From Allosphingosinicella sp. (GTDB lineage: Bacteria > Pseudomonadota > Alphaproteobacteria > Sphingomonadales > Sphingomonadaceae): DNA of 60,323 bases. The DNA is taken from the NCBI GenBank assembly GCA_030447665.1, contig JAUJOJ010000002.1, positions 1-60,323 of the forward strand, written 5' to 3'. Shown here piece by piece: positions 26,330 to 35,301 of this stretch. Position numbers and translations under genes: made by a program. The notes below the pieces were generated by a model that saw only the letters and a list, made by a program, of their open reading frames with translations, searched no databases and was not told the origin of the DNA. Position 1 is the first letter of the stretch, and every line of letters starts with the position of its first letter.

Positions 26330-27733
26330 ATGGGCATCAGCGCCTTGGCGAAGTCGATCAGCATCGACGGCTTCCTCGACTACTTCATTCCCGTGGAGAT
26401 CAGGGTTCGTCCGGATTCGCACCGGCGCGCGCGGATGTTCATGCTGAGCCACGTCTTCGGCCCGTTCCTCGGCAACGTCATTCCGCTTTACCTCTTCATC
26501 GTCGGCCAAGATGCGGACTATCGCTTTTGGACCTTCGCAGCCTCGATCACGGCCTTCTGGGTCTATCCGTTCATGTTGAAATGGACGCGGGCTTATAACG
26601 TCATCGCTTTCGTTTCGGTGCAGAACCTTCTCTTCTGCATCTTGTGGGCTTGTTACTCCTATGGCGGCATTTATTCGCCATTCCTGCCCTGGGTGCTCAT
26701 CACGCCGATCCTGGCCTTCTTCTATCTTCCTTCCCAGGGGCGCATCAAAGACGGCTTGCTCCTCCTCATCACCGCCAACGTCACCTTGTTCGGGCTGCTG
26801 GTGTTGAGCGGCTATCCGTTTCCGCCGGTTGACCTCGAGCTGTTCCAGGTGATCGGCATCATCTCGACGATCAGCGCGTCCGTTTATGTCGCAATGATGT
26901 CGCTTTATTTCGCGCGAGTGCTGAAGGAGCAGCAGCGCTTCGAGCGCGAGGTCGGAGAATTCCTGGCCACGTCCGAAAGCCTTCAGTCGATCACCTCGGC
27001 CGCCGAGCAGGCCAGCGCGGCGAAGGCCGACTTCGTTGCGAGCATGAGCCACGAGCTACGGACGCCGCTCAACGCGGTGATCGGTTATAGCCAGCTTCTC
27101 CTCGATGATGCTCACGACGAGGGCGACGAGAGCATCGCTCAGGACCTCGAGAACATCCATGGTGCGGGCGCGCATTTGCTGAAGCTCGTCAACGACATCC
27201 TCGACTTCTCGAAGATCGAGGCCGGCAAGCTCGAACTGAATTTCACCTTCGACAACCTCAAGCAGCGGCTCGGCGAGGTCGAACGGCTCGCCGGCTCCGC
27301 GCTCGCGGAGAGGAACTACAGCCTCGAGGCCGACCTCTGGCAGGCGGACTTCGTCGCGAGATGCGATTGGCCCGCTCTTACCAAGGGTGTCAGCCACATC
27401 CTTCTGGGTGCAGCGAATGGGGCGTCCGGCGGCAGCTTGAGCATCACCGCCACCAAAGGTGCCGACGGCGCTTCACTCATCCGGATCAAGGATCCCAAAG
27501 GCGCCCTCGACGGGCGCCCGATCGAATCGCTGTTCGACATCTTCACTGACGACCGGGACGCGACGCCGACCAAATATGGCGGTGCGGGCATCGATTTGGC
27601 GCTCGGCCAGAAATTCCTCGGTGTTATCGGCGCAGACATCCACGTATCGCACGATCCGTCCGGTGGGCGGACCTTCACAATTTCCATCCCGGCAGAAGTC
27701 TCACCGGCTTCACAGCTTGCCCTCGCAAGCTGA
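26330..27733 (+). CDS. Membrane histidine kinase paralogue with degenerate ATPase domain
   Basis: A 467-residue protein with the same membrane sensor layout as the kinase at 24758-26158 ([20 protein letters not shown]). The phospho-acceptor region is intact ([18 protein letters not shown]). The C-terminal ATPase-like domain is eroded. The N-box region reads [11 protein letters not shown] instead of LNLLSNAAKF, G1 reads DPKGALDG instead of DTGIGIS, and G2 reads GGAGIDLAL instead of GGTGLGLAL. ATP binding is unlikely. It may act as a phosphatase, a scaffold, or a partner that is phosphorylated by the active paralogue. It is followed by a CheY-like receiver gene 35 bases downstream. The frame is intact, so it has been kept under selection. 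Confidence 0.88.
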   Translation: MGISALAKSISIDGFLDYFIPVEIRVRPDSHRRARMFMLSHVFGPFLGNVIPLYLFIVGQDADYRFWTFAASITAFWVYPFMLKWTRAYNVIAFVSVQNLLFCILWACYSYGGIYSPFLPWVLITPILAFFYLPSQGRIKDGLLLLITANVTLFGLLVLSGYPFPPVDLELFQVIGIISTISASVYVAMMSLYFARVLKEQQRFEREVGEFLATSESLQSITSAAEQASAAKADFVASMSHELRTPLNAVIGYSQLLLDDAHDEGDESIAQDLENIHGAGAHLLKLVNDILDFSKIEAGKLELNFTFDNLKQRLGEVERLAGSALAERNYSLEADLWQADFVARCDWPALTKGVSHILLGAANGASGGSLSITATKGADGASLIRIKDPKGALDGRPIESLFDIFTDDRDATPTKYGGAGIDLALGQKFLGVIGADIHVSHDPSGGRTFTISIPAEVSPASQLALAS

Positions 27734-27768
27734 TCGATTCGCCGCGACCTGACTTGAACGAGGACACG

Positions 27769-28131
27769 ATGACCAAGATCCTGATCGTCGAAGACAATGA
27801 AATGAATCGCGACATGCTGCAGCGGCGGCTGGAGCGCAAAGGCTATGAGATCGTCTGCGCCGTCGACGGCCCGGAAGGAATCCGCCTGGCGGAGGAGACG
27901 CTGCCGGACCTCATTCTGATGGACGTCGCCCTTGGCGAAATGGATGGGTGGGAAGCCACCACCCAGATCCTCTCCAACCCGCGCACCCGGCATATCCCGG
28001 TGATCGCGCTCACCGCGCACGCACTCGACAGCGACCGGCGCAAGAGCGTGGAAGTTGGCTGCGTCGATTTCGAGACGAAGCCCATCTCTCTTCCCGATCT
28101 TCTCGAGAAGATCGGGAGACATACGCGTTAA
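27769..28131 (+). CDS. CheY/DivK-like single-domain response regulator
   Basis: A 120-residue receiver: ILIVEDNEMNRDML at the start, acceptor Asp in LILMDVALGEMDG, Thr in VIALTAHAL and Lys in FETKPI. Such single-domain regulators move phosphate between proteins or bind a partner. ATG 27769 begins the domain at the usual place. It directly follows the pseudo-kinase gene and precedes the PLP enzyme gene by 86 bases. Phosphate probably comes from a kinase other than its neighbour, since that kinase lacks an ATP site. Confidence 0.92.
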   Translation: MTKILIVEDNEMNRDMLQRRLERKGYEIVCAVDGPEGIRLAEETLPDLILMDVALGEMDGWEATTQILSNPRTRHIPVIALTAHALDSDRRKSVEVGCVDFETKPISLPDLLEKIGRHTR

Positions 28132-28217
28132 TCATAGCGCTTCACCAAAAGATATTGAATTCCGCCTAAACCTTCTTTCCGGCGGGACGTCATCGATCCC
28201 GAGGGGGGAAAGTGAAC

Positions 28218-29672
28218 ATGGATAAAGTGCGGGATCAGAGGCTGGCGGCCTTGGGTGGGAGCATGCGCGACTTCCGTTATCTGCCTGGCAGCAACCTTCT
28301 TGAGCGGGTGGAAGCTTTTTTCGAATGGCAGGAGCTGCGCCGCGACACGGGCCTGTGGCCGCTCGGCCGCTCGACGGAAACCGGCCCCCGCAGCAAGTGC
28401 CTGGCGCGAACCGACGAGGGGGCGCTGTTCGAAGGGATCAACTTCGCCTCGCAGGATTATCTGAGCCTCTCCGCGCATGACGCGGTTCGGGACACGGCGA
28501 TCGCGACGATCAACGACTTCGGCGTGCACAGCGCCGGCTCGCCCGCGCTCGTCGGCAACACCTCGCTGTCGCTCGCACTCGAGAAGAAGATCGCCGAGTT
28601 CCTCCAGATGGAGCATGTGACCCTCTTCCCGACCGGCTGGGCAGCCGGGTTCGGAGTGGTCAAGGGTCTCGTCCGGCCTTCAGACCATATCGTCATGGAC
28701 GCGCTGTCGCACGCCTGCCTTCAGGAAGGCGCGCAAGCCGCGACCCGCAACATCCATTATTTCCGCCACAACTCGATCGAGGGTGCGCGGGAGAAGCTGA
28801 AGAACATCCGCGCCAAGGACAGCGAGAACGGTATCCTCGTGGTCACCGAGAGCCTGTTCTCGATGGATTCGGACACGCCCGATATCCAGGCGCTGCAGGA
28901 ACTCGCCCATGAATATGGCGCGATCCTCATGGTGGACGTGGCGCACGATCTCGGCTGCCTCGGGCCGGACGGCCGTGGCCATATCGGCGCGCAGGGGATG
29001 CTCGGCAAGGTCGACGTGGTCATGGGCAGCTTCTCCAAGACCTTCGCCTCGAACGGCGGTTTCGTCGCCTGCAATCAGCGCAGCGTAAAGGAATATCTGC
29101 GTTATTACAGCTCGCCCTGCACCTTCTCGAACGCGCTTTCGCCCTCACAAGCCGCAATCGTCCTAAAGGCCTTCGAAATCGTCGATTCCGAAGAAGGTTC
29201 GCGGCTCCGGGCCAGCCTGATGACCAACATCCGGCTGCTGCGTGAGCTGCTCCACGGCACCGGTTTCGAGACCTATGGCGACCCCTCCCCCATCGTCTGC
29301 GTGAAGATGGGAAGCGAGGGCCTTGCCCGCCTCGTCAGCCGGAGGCTGCCCGACATCGGCGTGCTCGCCAATCTGGTGGAATTCCCGGCGGTGCCGAAAG
29401 GCCAGGCCCGGTTCCGGATGCAGGTGATGGCCAACCATAGCAGCCGCGACATCATCGATGCCGTCCATCGCCTGAGCGTGGCGACAGCCGAAGCGACGCG
29501 GCAGCATGATGCCCTGCTCGATGGATCGGCTGATTTCGACAGCATCGACGCGCTGGTTCGGGCGCCCGGCGAGCGCGGTGCTCCGACCGTGGCGTCGATC
29601 CGCCCGGCCAAGACGGCCGCGCTTGCCGGGGAGCTGCAGGCGCGCACCACGAGGCGCATCGCCAACGGCTGA
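28218..29672 (+). CDS. Alpha-oxoamine synthase family PLP enzyme
   Basis: A 484-residue fold-type I PLP enzyme of the AOS family (serine palmitoyltransferase, KBL, ALAS, BioF). Visible family motifs are NDFGVHSAGSPALVGN, SHACLQEGAQ, VDVAHDLGCLGPDGRG and the PLP-lysine motif SFSKTFASNGGF. The Glu of the usual DEAH motif is Val. It differs from the well-known Sphingomonas serine palmitoyltransferase and has C-terminal and N-terminal extensions. It condenses an amino acid with an acyl thioester; the substrates are unknown. ATG 28218 is favoured over GTG 28212 because GAGGGGGG ends about 9 bases upstream. It lies downstream of the receiver gene and upstream of two OmpW genes. Confidence 0.85.
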   Translation: MDKVRDQRLAALGGSMRDFRYLPGSNLLERVEAFFEWQELRRDTGLWPLGRSTETGPRSKCLARTDEGALFEGINFASQDYLSLSAHDAVRDTAIATINDFGVHSAGSPALVGNTSLSLALEKKIAEFLQMEHVTLFPTGWAAGFGVVKGLVRPSDHIVMDALSHACLQEGAQAATRNIHYFRHNSIEGAREKLKNIRAKDSENGILVVTESLFSMDSDTPDIQALQELAHEYGAILMVDVAHDLGCLGPDGRGHIGAQGMLGKVDVVMGSFSKTFASNGGFVACNQRSVKEYLRYYSSPCTFSNALSPSQAAIVLKAFEIVDSEEGSRLRASLMTNIRLLRELLHGTGFETYGDPSPIVCVKMGSEGLARLVSRRLPDIGVLANLVEFPAVPKGQARFRMQVMANHSSRDIIDAVHRLSVATAEATRQHDALLDGSADFDSIDALVRAPGERGAPTVASIRPAKTAALAGELQARTTRRIANG

Positions 29673-29753
29673 AGCCCCGATTTCGTACCGACAGCTTTAA
29701 CCGGCAATTTACCTCGTCCCGTTACAAGCTGACTGGAACAGGAGTGATCCAGA

Positions 29754-30404
29754 ATGAAGCATCTTATTCGTGTTTCCGCGGCCTTGGCGGCGAGCATCCT
29801 CGCAACCCCCGCGTCAGCCCAGTCCGGCGCCGAGTCGGACACGTTCGTGCGCCTGGGCGTTGCTCATATCGATCTTGCCGACAAAGGCCCGGTGTTCGTC
29901 AACGGCGTGCGGGATCCCTCCGCCGATTATTCCACCGATAAGGATTGGATCGGCAGCGTCGAGATCGGCCATTTCGTGCACCCGAATGTCGCTGCGCGGC
30001 TTGCGGGAACGACGCCGGCGAAAACGTTCAATCTTCCTGCCGGCTCGCTTAAAGGGACGCCGAACCTCTTCAACGACACGTCGAGCAACTTCACCCTGAC
30101 GGCGACATGGCACCCGCTGCGCGGCCAGTCCTTCTCGCCCTATGTCGGCGGCGGCATCGGCCTCAACAAGATCTGGAAGACCGAGGAGCGGCTCGCTACC
30201 GACGTCAAGCTCAGCGACTCGCACGGTCCTGTGATCCAGGCGGGGGTCGAGGTTGACGTCAACGATCGCCTCGGGGTCTATTTCGATGCGAAGAAGGGTT
30301 TCTGGAGCGCCGATGCGTCCGGTTTCCTGGGCCCGCTGCGTGTCACTGCCGAGGCCGAGCTGGATCCCGTGATCCTGCAGGCCGGCGTCCTATTCCGCTT
30401 CTGA
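29754..30404 (+). CDS. OmpW-family outer membrane protein, copy 1
   Basis: A 216-residue protein with a Sec signal (MKHLIRVSAALAASILATPASA-Q) and an eight-strand barrel pattern of alternating hydrophobic residues. OmpW marks are FVRLGVAHIDLADKGP near the N-terminus, TATWHPLRG and SPYVGGGIGLN, and a C-terminal aromatic (VLFRF), which is the outer-membrane insertion signal. A GGAGTGATCC site precedes the start. It would sit in the outer membrane as a narrow channel for hydrophobic molecules. A second copy follows 13 bases downstream. Confidence 0.9.
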   Translation: MKHLIRVSAALAASILATPASAQSGAESDTFVRLGVAHIDLADKGPVFVNGVRDPSADYSTDKDWIGSVEIGHFVHPNVAARLAGTTPAKTFNLPAGSLKGTPNLFNDTSSNFTLTATWHPLRGQSFSPYVGGGIGLNKIWKTEERLATDVKLSDSHGPVIQAGVEVDVNDRLGVYFDAKKGFWSADASGFLGPLRVTAEAELDPVILQAGVLFRF

Positions 30405-30417
30405 GGATTTCCAGGCG

Positions 30418-31071
30418 ATGATGAGCAAGACCGCATTCGCAGCAGCGACCATGCTGGCAGTGGCCCTTCCGGCCGCTCCGGCCGCCGCTCAGGCGGGCGA
30501 CAGCAAGTGGTTTGCCCGCGTCGGCGTCACCCAGCTCACGCTGGCCGACGGTCTTGATCTTACCTTTGCCGGCGCTCCGGTTGCCGGCGCGGACCTGGAA
30601 ACCAAATCGCACTACACGCCCACCATTCAGGCCGGGCGCTTCATCGGCGATCACCTGGCCGTGTCCCTGACGGTGGGCCTGCCTCCCCATATCGAGATCC
30701 AAGGCTCGGGAGCGCTGCAGCCCTTCGGCAAACTTGCGGAGACCACCTACGGACCGGCCGTGCTGAGCGTTCAATTCCGCCCGCTCCGCACCGGCACGTT
30801 CCAGCCCTATGTGGGCGCAGGCGCTGCCTACATGGTCATCTTCAGCACCGAGGACGCTGCCTTCCGCGACGTCCGGATCGACGACGATGTCGCACCCGCG
30901 CTGGAAGTGGGGACGGACATCATGTTCAACGATCGCTACGGCATCTTCCTGGATGCCAAAAAGGCGTTCCTGCGCAGCGAGGCTCGCGGCACGTTCGGCG
31001 GCGCCCCCGTCGTCGGCCAGGTCCGGCTCGATCCCTGGGCGGTCAGCGCGGGCGCCGTCATCCGCTTCTAA
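30418..31071 (+). CDS. OmpW-family outer membrane protein, copy 2
   Basis: A 217-residue paralogue of the preceding gene: a signal peptide (ATMLAVALPAAPAAA-Q), then WFARVGVTQLTLADGLDL, FRPLRTGTFQPYVGAG, DRYGIFLDAKKAFLRS and a C-terminal VIRF. The two copies are clearly diverged, mainly in the loops, so the duplication is not recent. It is probably co-transcribed with copy 1. No obvious terminator with a T tract follows, although a CCGGCAGCTGCCGG palindrome is present at 31092-31105. Confidence 0.9.
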   Translation: MMSKTAFAAATMLAVALPAAPAAAQAGDSKWFARVGVTQLTLADGLDLTFAGAPVAGADLETKSHYTPTIQAGRFIGDHLAVSLTVGLPPHIEIQGSGALQPFGKLAETTYGPAVLSVQFRPLRTGTFQPYVGAGAAYMVIFSTEDAAFRDVRIDDDVAPALEVGTDIMFNDRYGIFLDAKKAFLRSEARGTFGGAPVVGQVRLDPWAVSAGAVIRF

Positions 31072-31147
31072 GCTTTACCTTTACTGCTGTACCGGCAGCT
31101 GCCGGACCCGTTCAAGGGTCCCGCGGCTGCGCTTGCGTTTCAGGCTC

Positions 31148-31498
31148 TTATCTCCTGCGCTTGCTGGCGTGGCTTCGCTTGATGCGAGCGACCAGCTCGG
31201 GCGCGATCGGCTCCAGGAAGGAGGCGCCGATCAGTGCCTTGCGGATCCAGCGGATCTGAGCGGGCACCGGCTCCCATTTGTCGAGCATCAGGCCGACCAC
31301 CTGCCTCGGCGCCAGCGGCGCATCCGTGAGCCCGCATATCCCGGTGCAGGAAAGATCCTTGAGGCGGATCGTGAATTGCATCCCGTCGCAGATGAGCTTG
31401 ATCTCCGCACCGGTCAGATCATGGCGCTCGGCGCGGCGATTGTCGTCGCCTGCGCCCGGGGCGGGAGGATCTGAGCTAGGGGATTGCGGCGCCGACAT
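31148..31498 (-). CDS. Single-domain PilZ c-di-GMP receptor
   Basis: A 116-residue protein with a disordered N-terminus followed by a PilZ domain. The c-di-GMP motifs are RRAERH (residues 21-26, RxxxR type) and DLSCTGICG (residues 48-56, DxSxxG type). It is the last gene of a leftward unit motA-motB-GGDEF-PilZ, with only 12 bases to the GGDEF gene. In enterobacteria the PilZ protein YcgR slows the motor when c-di-GMP is high. Position suggests a similar brake role, but it lacks the YcgR-N domain. Confidence 0.9.
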   Translation of the reverse strand: MSAPQSPSSDPPAPGAGDDNRRAERHDLTGAEIKLICDGMQFTIRLKDLSCTGICGLTDAPLAPRQVVGLMLDKWEPVPAQIRWIRKALIGASFLEPIAPELVARIKRSHASKRRR

Positions 31499-31510
31499 CT
31501 CGTAGCCTCG

Positions 31511-32566
31511 TCACCGCGGCGCGCGCTGATGCGCGCCCGCTTCGATCTCGATCCTGTTCCGGCCGGCAGCTTTCGCCTCGTAAAGAAGCGTGTCCGCCCG
31601 CATCAGAAGTTCGGCCCAGGTCTCGCCGCGCCGCAATTGTGCCACGCCGGCCGAGATCGTGACACTGCCGAGACTGTCGTTCGTCTCCCGGACTTTGAAG
31701 CTTCGCGAGCCGAGCTCGCATCGGGCCAGGTTCAGTAGCTCGGCCGCGGCGGCAACATCGGTGCGGGGAAGCAGCACGACGAACTCCTCCCCCCCGAACC
31801 GCGACACCATATGTCCCGGGCAGCTCTCCTCCAGCACCCGCGCCACCGCCTTCAGGACGCGATCGCCGACGGCATGGCCATGTCGGTCGTTCACGGCCTT
31901 GAACCGGTCGATGTCGCATACCGCGGCGCTGAACTCCTCGCCATTCGCCTGGAGCAGCGCCAGGCGGTCCTCCAGCGCGCGGCGATTGGGGAGCCCGGTC
32001 AGCGGGTCCGTGCGTGCCTCGTGCGATGCGCTCGCAAGCTCCCGCCGCAGCGACTGCACCTCCTCGGTGGTCCTCTGGAGCTGCTTTTCGGCCGCCTTGG
32101 TGCGCTCCATCATTTCCGCCGTGATCCGCAGCAGATCTTCGAGCGGATCCTGATCCGAAAGCGCGCTGAGCTGGGCCGCGCTGGTCTCGAGCTCCCGCCC
32201 ATAACGTTCGGTATGGGCCTGGGTATCGCCGACGATGCTCTCCACGATCTCGAGCTGCCGCTGCGCCTGCTGAAGCGCCTCGCCTCCCATTCTGGAGAGC
32301 GAGTCGCCTTCCCCCGACATGCCGATCCCGCTGCTCTTCATGATCCGATCCGCATCGCCTTGGGTGAGGCGCACGCCATCCGATGTCGCCACCTCCACCG
32401 CGGCCAGCGCGGCGGCATTGCTGCGGGTTACGAGTTCGTGGGCGAGAAGGTAATTGGCGGGGCTTGGCTCCAGCCGGTGCTCGGCAAGAAACGCACCCAC
32501 TGCTTTGAACAGGCGGCGATCGGCCTCGGCTTTGGTGGCGGATTCAAGCTGGCGGGCCAGAGCCAT
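31511..32566 (-). CDS. Diguanylate cyclase (GGDEF domain)
   Basis: A 351-residue cytoplasmic protein. About 170 N-terminal residues form helices, including a coiled coil (ERTKAAEKQLQRTTEEVQSL), and lead to a GGDEF domain with DPLTGLPNRRAL, CDIDRFKAVNDRHGHAVGD and active-site FGGEEF. It would make c-di-GMP from two GTP. No inhibitory RxxD site is visible. The gene begins three bases after motB, so it is translated with the stator genes, and it precedes the PilZ gene. Confidence 0.92.
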   Translation of the reverse strand: MALARQLESATKAEADRRLFKAVGAFLAEHRLEPSPANYLLAHELVTRSNAAALAAVEVATSDGVRLTQGDADRIMKSSGIGMSGEGDSLSRMGGEALQQAQRQLEIVESIVGDTQAHTERYGRELETSAAQLSALSDQDPLEDLLRITAEMMERTKAAEKQLQRTTEEVQSLRRELASASHEARTDPLTGLPNRRALEDRLALLQANGEEFSAAVCDIDRFKAVNDRHGHAVGDRVLKAVARVLEESCPGHMVSRFGGEEFVVLLPRTDVAAAAELLNLARCELGSRSFKVRETNDSLGSVTISAGVAQLRRGETWAELLMRADTLLYEAKAAGRNRIEIEAGAHQRAPR

Positions 32567-32569
32567 AAA

Positions 32570-33469
32570 TTACTGGCCCTTCCGCTGAGCCTCGGACCCG
32601 GCCGGAGGCGCGGCGTTCCAGGCCAGGATGATGCTCATCCTGCGATTGCGCGGATCGTAGCGGTCCGCCGCCACATAGGGCTCCCTGTCGGCGACGCCTT
32701 CGATACGTGCGAAGCGTTCGGCCGGCACGCCCGCCTCGCTGAGCGTCGCACGAGTTGTCTCGGCGCGTCCGGTAGAAAGCATCCAATTGTTCATGGTGCG
32801 TCCGGCTGCATAAGGCAGCGCATCGGTATGGCCGCGTATGATCACCGCATTGGGAACGCCCTCGATCACCTGCGCAACCTCCCCGATCAGCTTGTGAGCC
32901 GCTGGCAGCAAGCCGTTGGTCGACAGGTTGAACATCGAGAAGTCGGCTTCGTCAACCAAATCGATCCGAAGGCCTTCCCGAGTTTCCACCAATCGCACGT
33001 TCCGCTTCAGCTTTCGGAGCTCGGGACTGCGATCCATGCGCTCGTTCAGCGCCTTTCGAAGCGTATTGAACCGCTGCCGGTCGCGGGTCTTCTCGTCGCC
33101 TTCCTGCGCTCCTCCCGTCATCGACTTGGGAATCACGATCGAACGGCTACCGGTTTGTGCCGCTCGGTGCGGATAATTGTCCTGCGAGATGAGGGAGTCG
33201 CCGCCAAGCAGCCCGTTCGACCCGGCGCTGTTCTGCTTCAACTCCACCAGCGTCGGCGTGAAATAATCGGCGATGCCCTTGCGCTTCTGCTGGTCGGTCA
33301 TGCCGAGCAGCCACATCAGCAGGAAGAAGGCCATCATGGCTGTCACGAAATCCGCATAGGCGACCTTCCAGGCGCCGCCATGATGACCGGCATGTCCCGC
33401 GTCCACGATCTTCTTGACGATGATCGGACGAGGCTGCGGCTCGTTGCGTCCGCGCGCCTTGCTGGCCAT
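32570..33469 (-). CDS. motB: Flagellar motor protein MotB
   Basis: A 299-residue stator B protein. A short cytoplasmic N-terminus leads to the transmembrane segment VAYADFVTAMMAFFLLMWLL, whose Asp (AYADF) is the proton-carrying residue. A plug/linker and a C-terminal OmpA-like peptidoglycan-binding domain follow (VIRGHTDALPY, FARIEGVADREPY). With MotA it forms the ion channel that drives flagellar rotation. It lies three bases after motA. AYADF favours proton rather than sodium coupling, by analogy with known MotB proteins. Confidence 0.95.
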   Translation of the reverse strand: MASKARGRNEPQPRPIIVKKIVDAGHAGHHGGAWKVAYADFVTAMMAFFLLMWLLGMTDQQKRKGIADYFTPTLVELKQNSAGSNGLLGGDSLISQDNYPHRAAQTGSRSIVIPKSMTGGAQEGDEKTRDRQRFNTLRKALNERMDRSPELRKLKRNVRLVETREGLRIDLVDEADFSMFNLSTNGLLPAAHKLIGEVAQVIEGVPNAVIIRGHTDALPYAAGRTMNNWMLSTGRAETTRATLSEAGVPAERFARIEGVADREPYVAADRYDPRNRRMSIILAWNAAPPAGSEAQRKGQ

Positions 33470-33472
33470 GGC

Positions 33473-34336
33473 TCAGCGCCCCCTCATTCCGTCGAACACG
33501 TCGGCAAAAGCAGGCTGGTTGGTGTGGCTGATGCCGGAACGAGCGGCTTCGATCACCAGCGGCAGCGGGTGGCCGTGGAGCGAGGCGACGATGATCTGTT
33601 TGACGACATGATAGATTGCCGCATCCCCTTCGATCACCTGCCGCGCCCGGTTGGCGAACGGACCGACGATCCCGTAAGCCAGGAGCACGCCGAGGAAGGT
33701 GCCGACCAGCGCCGAGCCAATCATCCCACCGAGGATGGCCGGCGGTTGATCGATCGACCCCATCGTCTTCACCACCCCGAGCACCGCGGCGACGATGCCG
33801 AGCGCCGGCAGCGCATCGGCAAGGTTCTGCAGCGTGTCGGCCGGCCGGATCGTATCGTGGTGGTGGGTCTTGAGGCTGTTGTCCATCACCTCCTCGACAG
33901 CGTGGGGATCGAGGGTGCCCGACGAGACAACGACCAGGCGCAGTGTGTCGGCGATCAGGTGGACCAACGTCTCGTCCTTGAGGAGCTTGGGATATTCGCC
34001 GAAGATCGGGCTCGACTTCGGATCTTCGATGTGCGGCTCCACCGCGACGGGTCCGTCGGTCCGAAGCATCTTCATCAGCCGCGAGACCAGGAAGATCGTG
34101 TCGAGAAAGTCCTGCTTCTTATATTGCGGGCCTTTGAAGATCTTCGTGAAGCCGCCGCCGAGTCCCTTCAGTTCCTTCATCGAGTTTCCGGCGATCACTG
34201 CGCCCACGGCAGAGCCGCCGATGATCATCATCTCGTGCGGAATGGCATGAAGCACGGGCCCGAGCGCGCCGCCAGTGATCGTGAACCCGCCGAACACCAT
34301 GACGAGCACCACGATCACACCAATAGCTGCAAACAT
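33473..34336 (-). CDS. motA: Flagellar motor stator protein MotA
   Basis: A 287-residue protein with four membrane segments: two near the N-terminus (FAAIGVIVVLVMVFGGFTI and around residue 40) and two near 155-205 (LPALGIVAAVLGVVKTMG, then LVGTFLGVLLAYGIVGPFA). The conserved stator pattern is complete. The start at ATG 34336 gives the usual length; further upstream Met would add non-family residues. A sigma-28 promoter lies 59 bases upstream. It heads a unit with motB, a GGDEF gene and a PilZ gene. Confidence 0.95.
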   Translation of the reverse strand: MFAAIGVIVVLVMVFGGFTITGGALGPVLHAIPHEMMIIGGSAVGAVIAGNSMKELKGLGGGFTKIFKGPQYKKQDFLDTIFLVSRLMKMLRTDGPVAVEPHIEDPKSSPIFGEYPKLLKDETLVHLIADTLRLVVVSSGTLDPHAVEEVMDNSLKTHHHDTIRPADTLQNLADALPALGIVAAVLGVVKTMGSIDQPPAILGGMIGSALVGTFLGVLLAYGIVGPFANRARQVIEGDAAIYHVVKQIIVASLHGHPLPLVIEAARSGISHTNQPAFADVFDGMRGR

Positions 34337-34394
34337 CGAATTGACCCCGCTCGCTCTAACCCGGGAGCGAAGAACGCTCACCCCTTGTTGGTGG

Positions 34395-34421
34395 ATAACG
34401 GCAAGGTGAGCCGCGCCTTAA
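34395..34421 (-). promoter_or_regulatory. Sigma-28 (FliA) promoter of motA-motB-GGDEF-PilZ
   Basis: On the minus strand TTAA, then exactly 15 bases, then GCCGTTAT, against the FliA consensus TAAA-N15-GCCGATAA. The -10 element shares GCCGTTA with the fliC promoter in this window. It lies 59 bases upstream of the motA start. Confidence 0.65.
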
Positions 34422-34451
34422 TGGTTAATCGCCGAACAGCGCAGATATAGT

Positions 34452-35291
34452 TCAGCGTATCAGGTCGAAGAGGCTGGTCTGGTTGACCCGCGCGAAGATG
34501 GCCTGCGCGGCCTTCAGGTTGAGCGTCTTCGATTCGATCCGGGCGATCACCTCGGTGATGTCCGCGCCCTCGATCGCCGTCCTTTGCTCGATCAGCTGGA
34601 GACCCGAGTCCTTGAGAAGGTCGCGAAGCTTATCGAGGCGGCCGGCGCGAACGCCCTGGTCCTGGCGGGCTGAGGCGATCTGGTCGATGGCCTCGTCCAA
34701 GTCCTCCAGCGACGTCTTGGTCGCGGCCGCACGAGTGGCGGGGTCCGGCTCGTCGGCGGCGGCTGCCGCCGCATTGACGATCGCGACGATATCGGCCGGA
34801 GCGTCGAAGATGCTGGCGCGGGTGGCAACCGGGGCGACCCGGACGCCGGCGCTCACCGGCACTTCCAATTCCCCATTGGTGCGGAAGAGCGGCTCCCCGC
34901 GCGGGTCGCGGGTTTCGCGAAGCGCGGCGATTTCCTCGGCGATGGCCCGCAGCTCGTTGGCGATGATCGAGCGGTCCGACGCTGAAAGCGTGCCCGATGC
35001 GGCACGAAGCATCAGCTCCTTGGCCCGATCGACGCTGCTCGCAGCCGACGTGAGGATCGTATCCGAACGAGTGGCCAAAGCGGACGCGGTGTCGATGTTC
35101 CGGAGCCAGGTCTCCTCCTTCCCCTCGGCGCGTTCGATTTCGCTTACGCGCGCAAAGCCGGCGGCATCGTCCGACGGCGCGAGGATGCGCTTGCCGGTCG
35201 CGATTTCCGCCTGTGCGCGTGCAATCTCCGTTGCGAGCCGGCTCTGCCGGGTGATCTCGAGGTCGAGGCGGAAACGGGTGCCGCTGATCAT
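34452..35291 (-). CDS. flgL: Flagellar hook-filament junction protein FlgL
   Basis: A 279-residue flagellin-like junction protein. The N-terminal helical part has ATEIARAQAEIATGKRILAP and SDDAAGFARVSEIE, and the C-terminal helix ends AAQAIFARVNQTSLFDLIR. Both terminal coiled-coil regions that polymerise with the filament are intact. It is the last gene of the leftward flg cluster, 10 bases after flgK. Confidence 0.93.
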   Translation of the reverse strand: MISGTRFRLDLEITRQSRLATEIARAQAEIATGKRILAPSDDAAGFARVSEIERAEGKEETWLRNIDTASALATRSDTILTSAASSVDRAKELMLRAASGTLSASDRSIIANELRAIAEEIAALRETRDPRGEPLFRTNGELEVPVSAGVRVAPVATRASIFDAPADIVAIVNAAAAAADEPDPATRAAATKTSLEDLDEAIDQIASARQDQGVRAGRLDKLRDLLKDSGLQLIEQRTAIEGADITEVIARIESKTLNLKAAQAIFARVNQTSLFDLIR

Positions 35292-35301
35292 TGGCTATTC
35301 C

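Noticed and set aside
31811..34450. Very long open frame (879 codons) on the plus strand
   Set aside because: It is antisense to the GGDEF gene, motB and motA, which carry clear family motifs. The product is Arg/His-rich with no recognisable domain, as expected for shadow frames in high-GC DNA.
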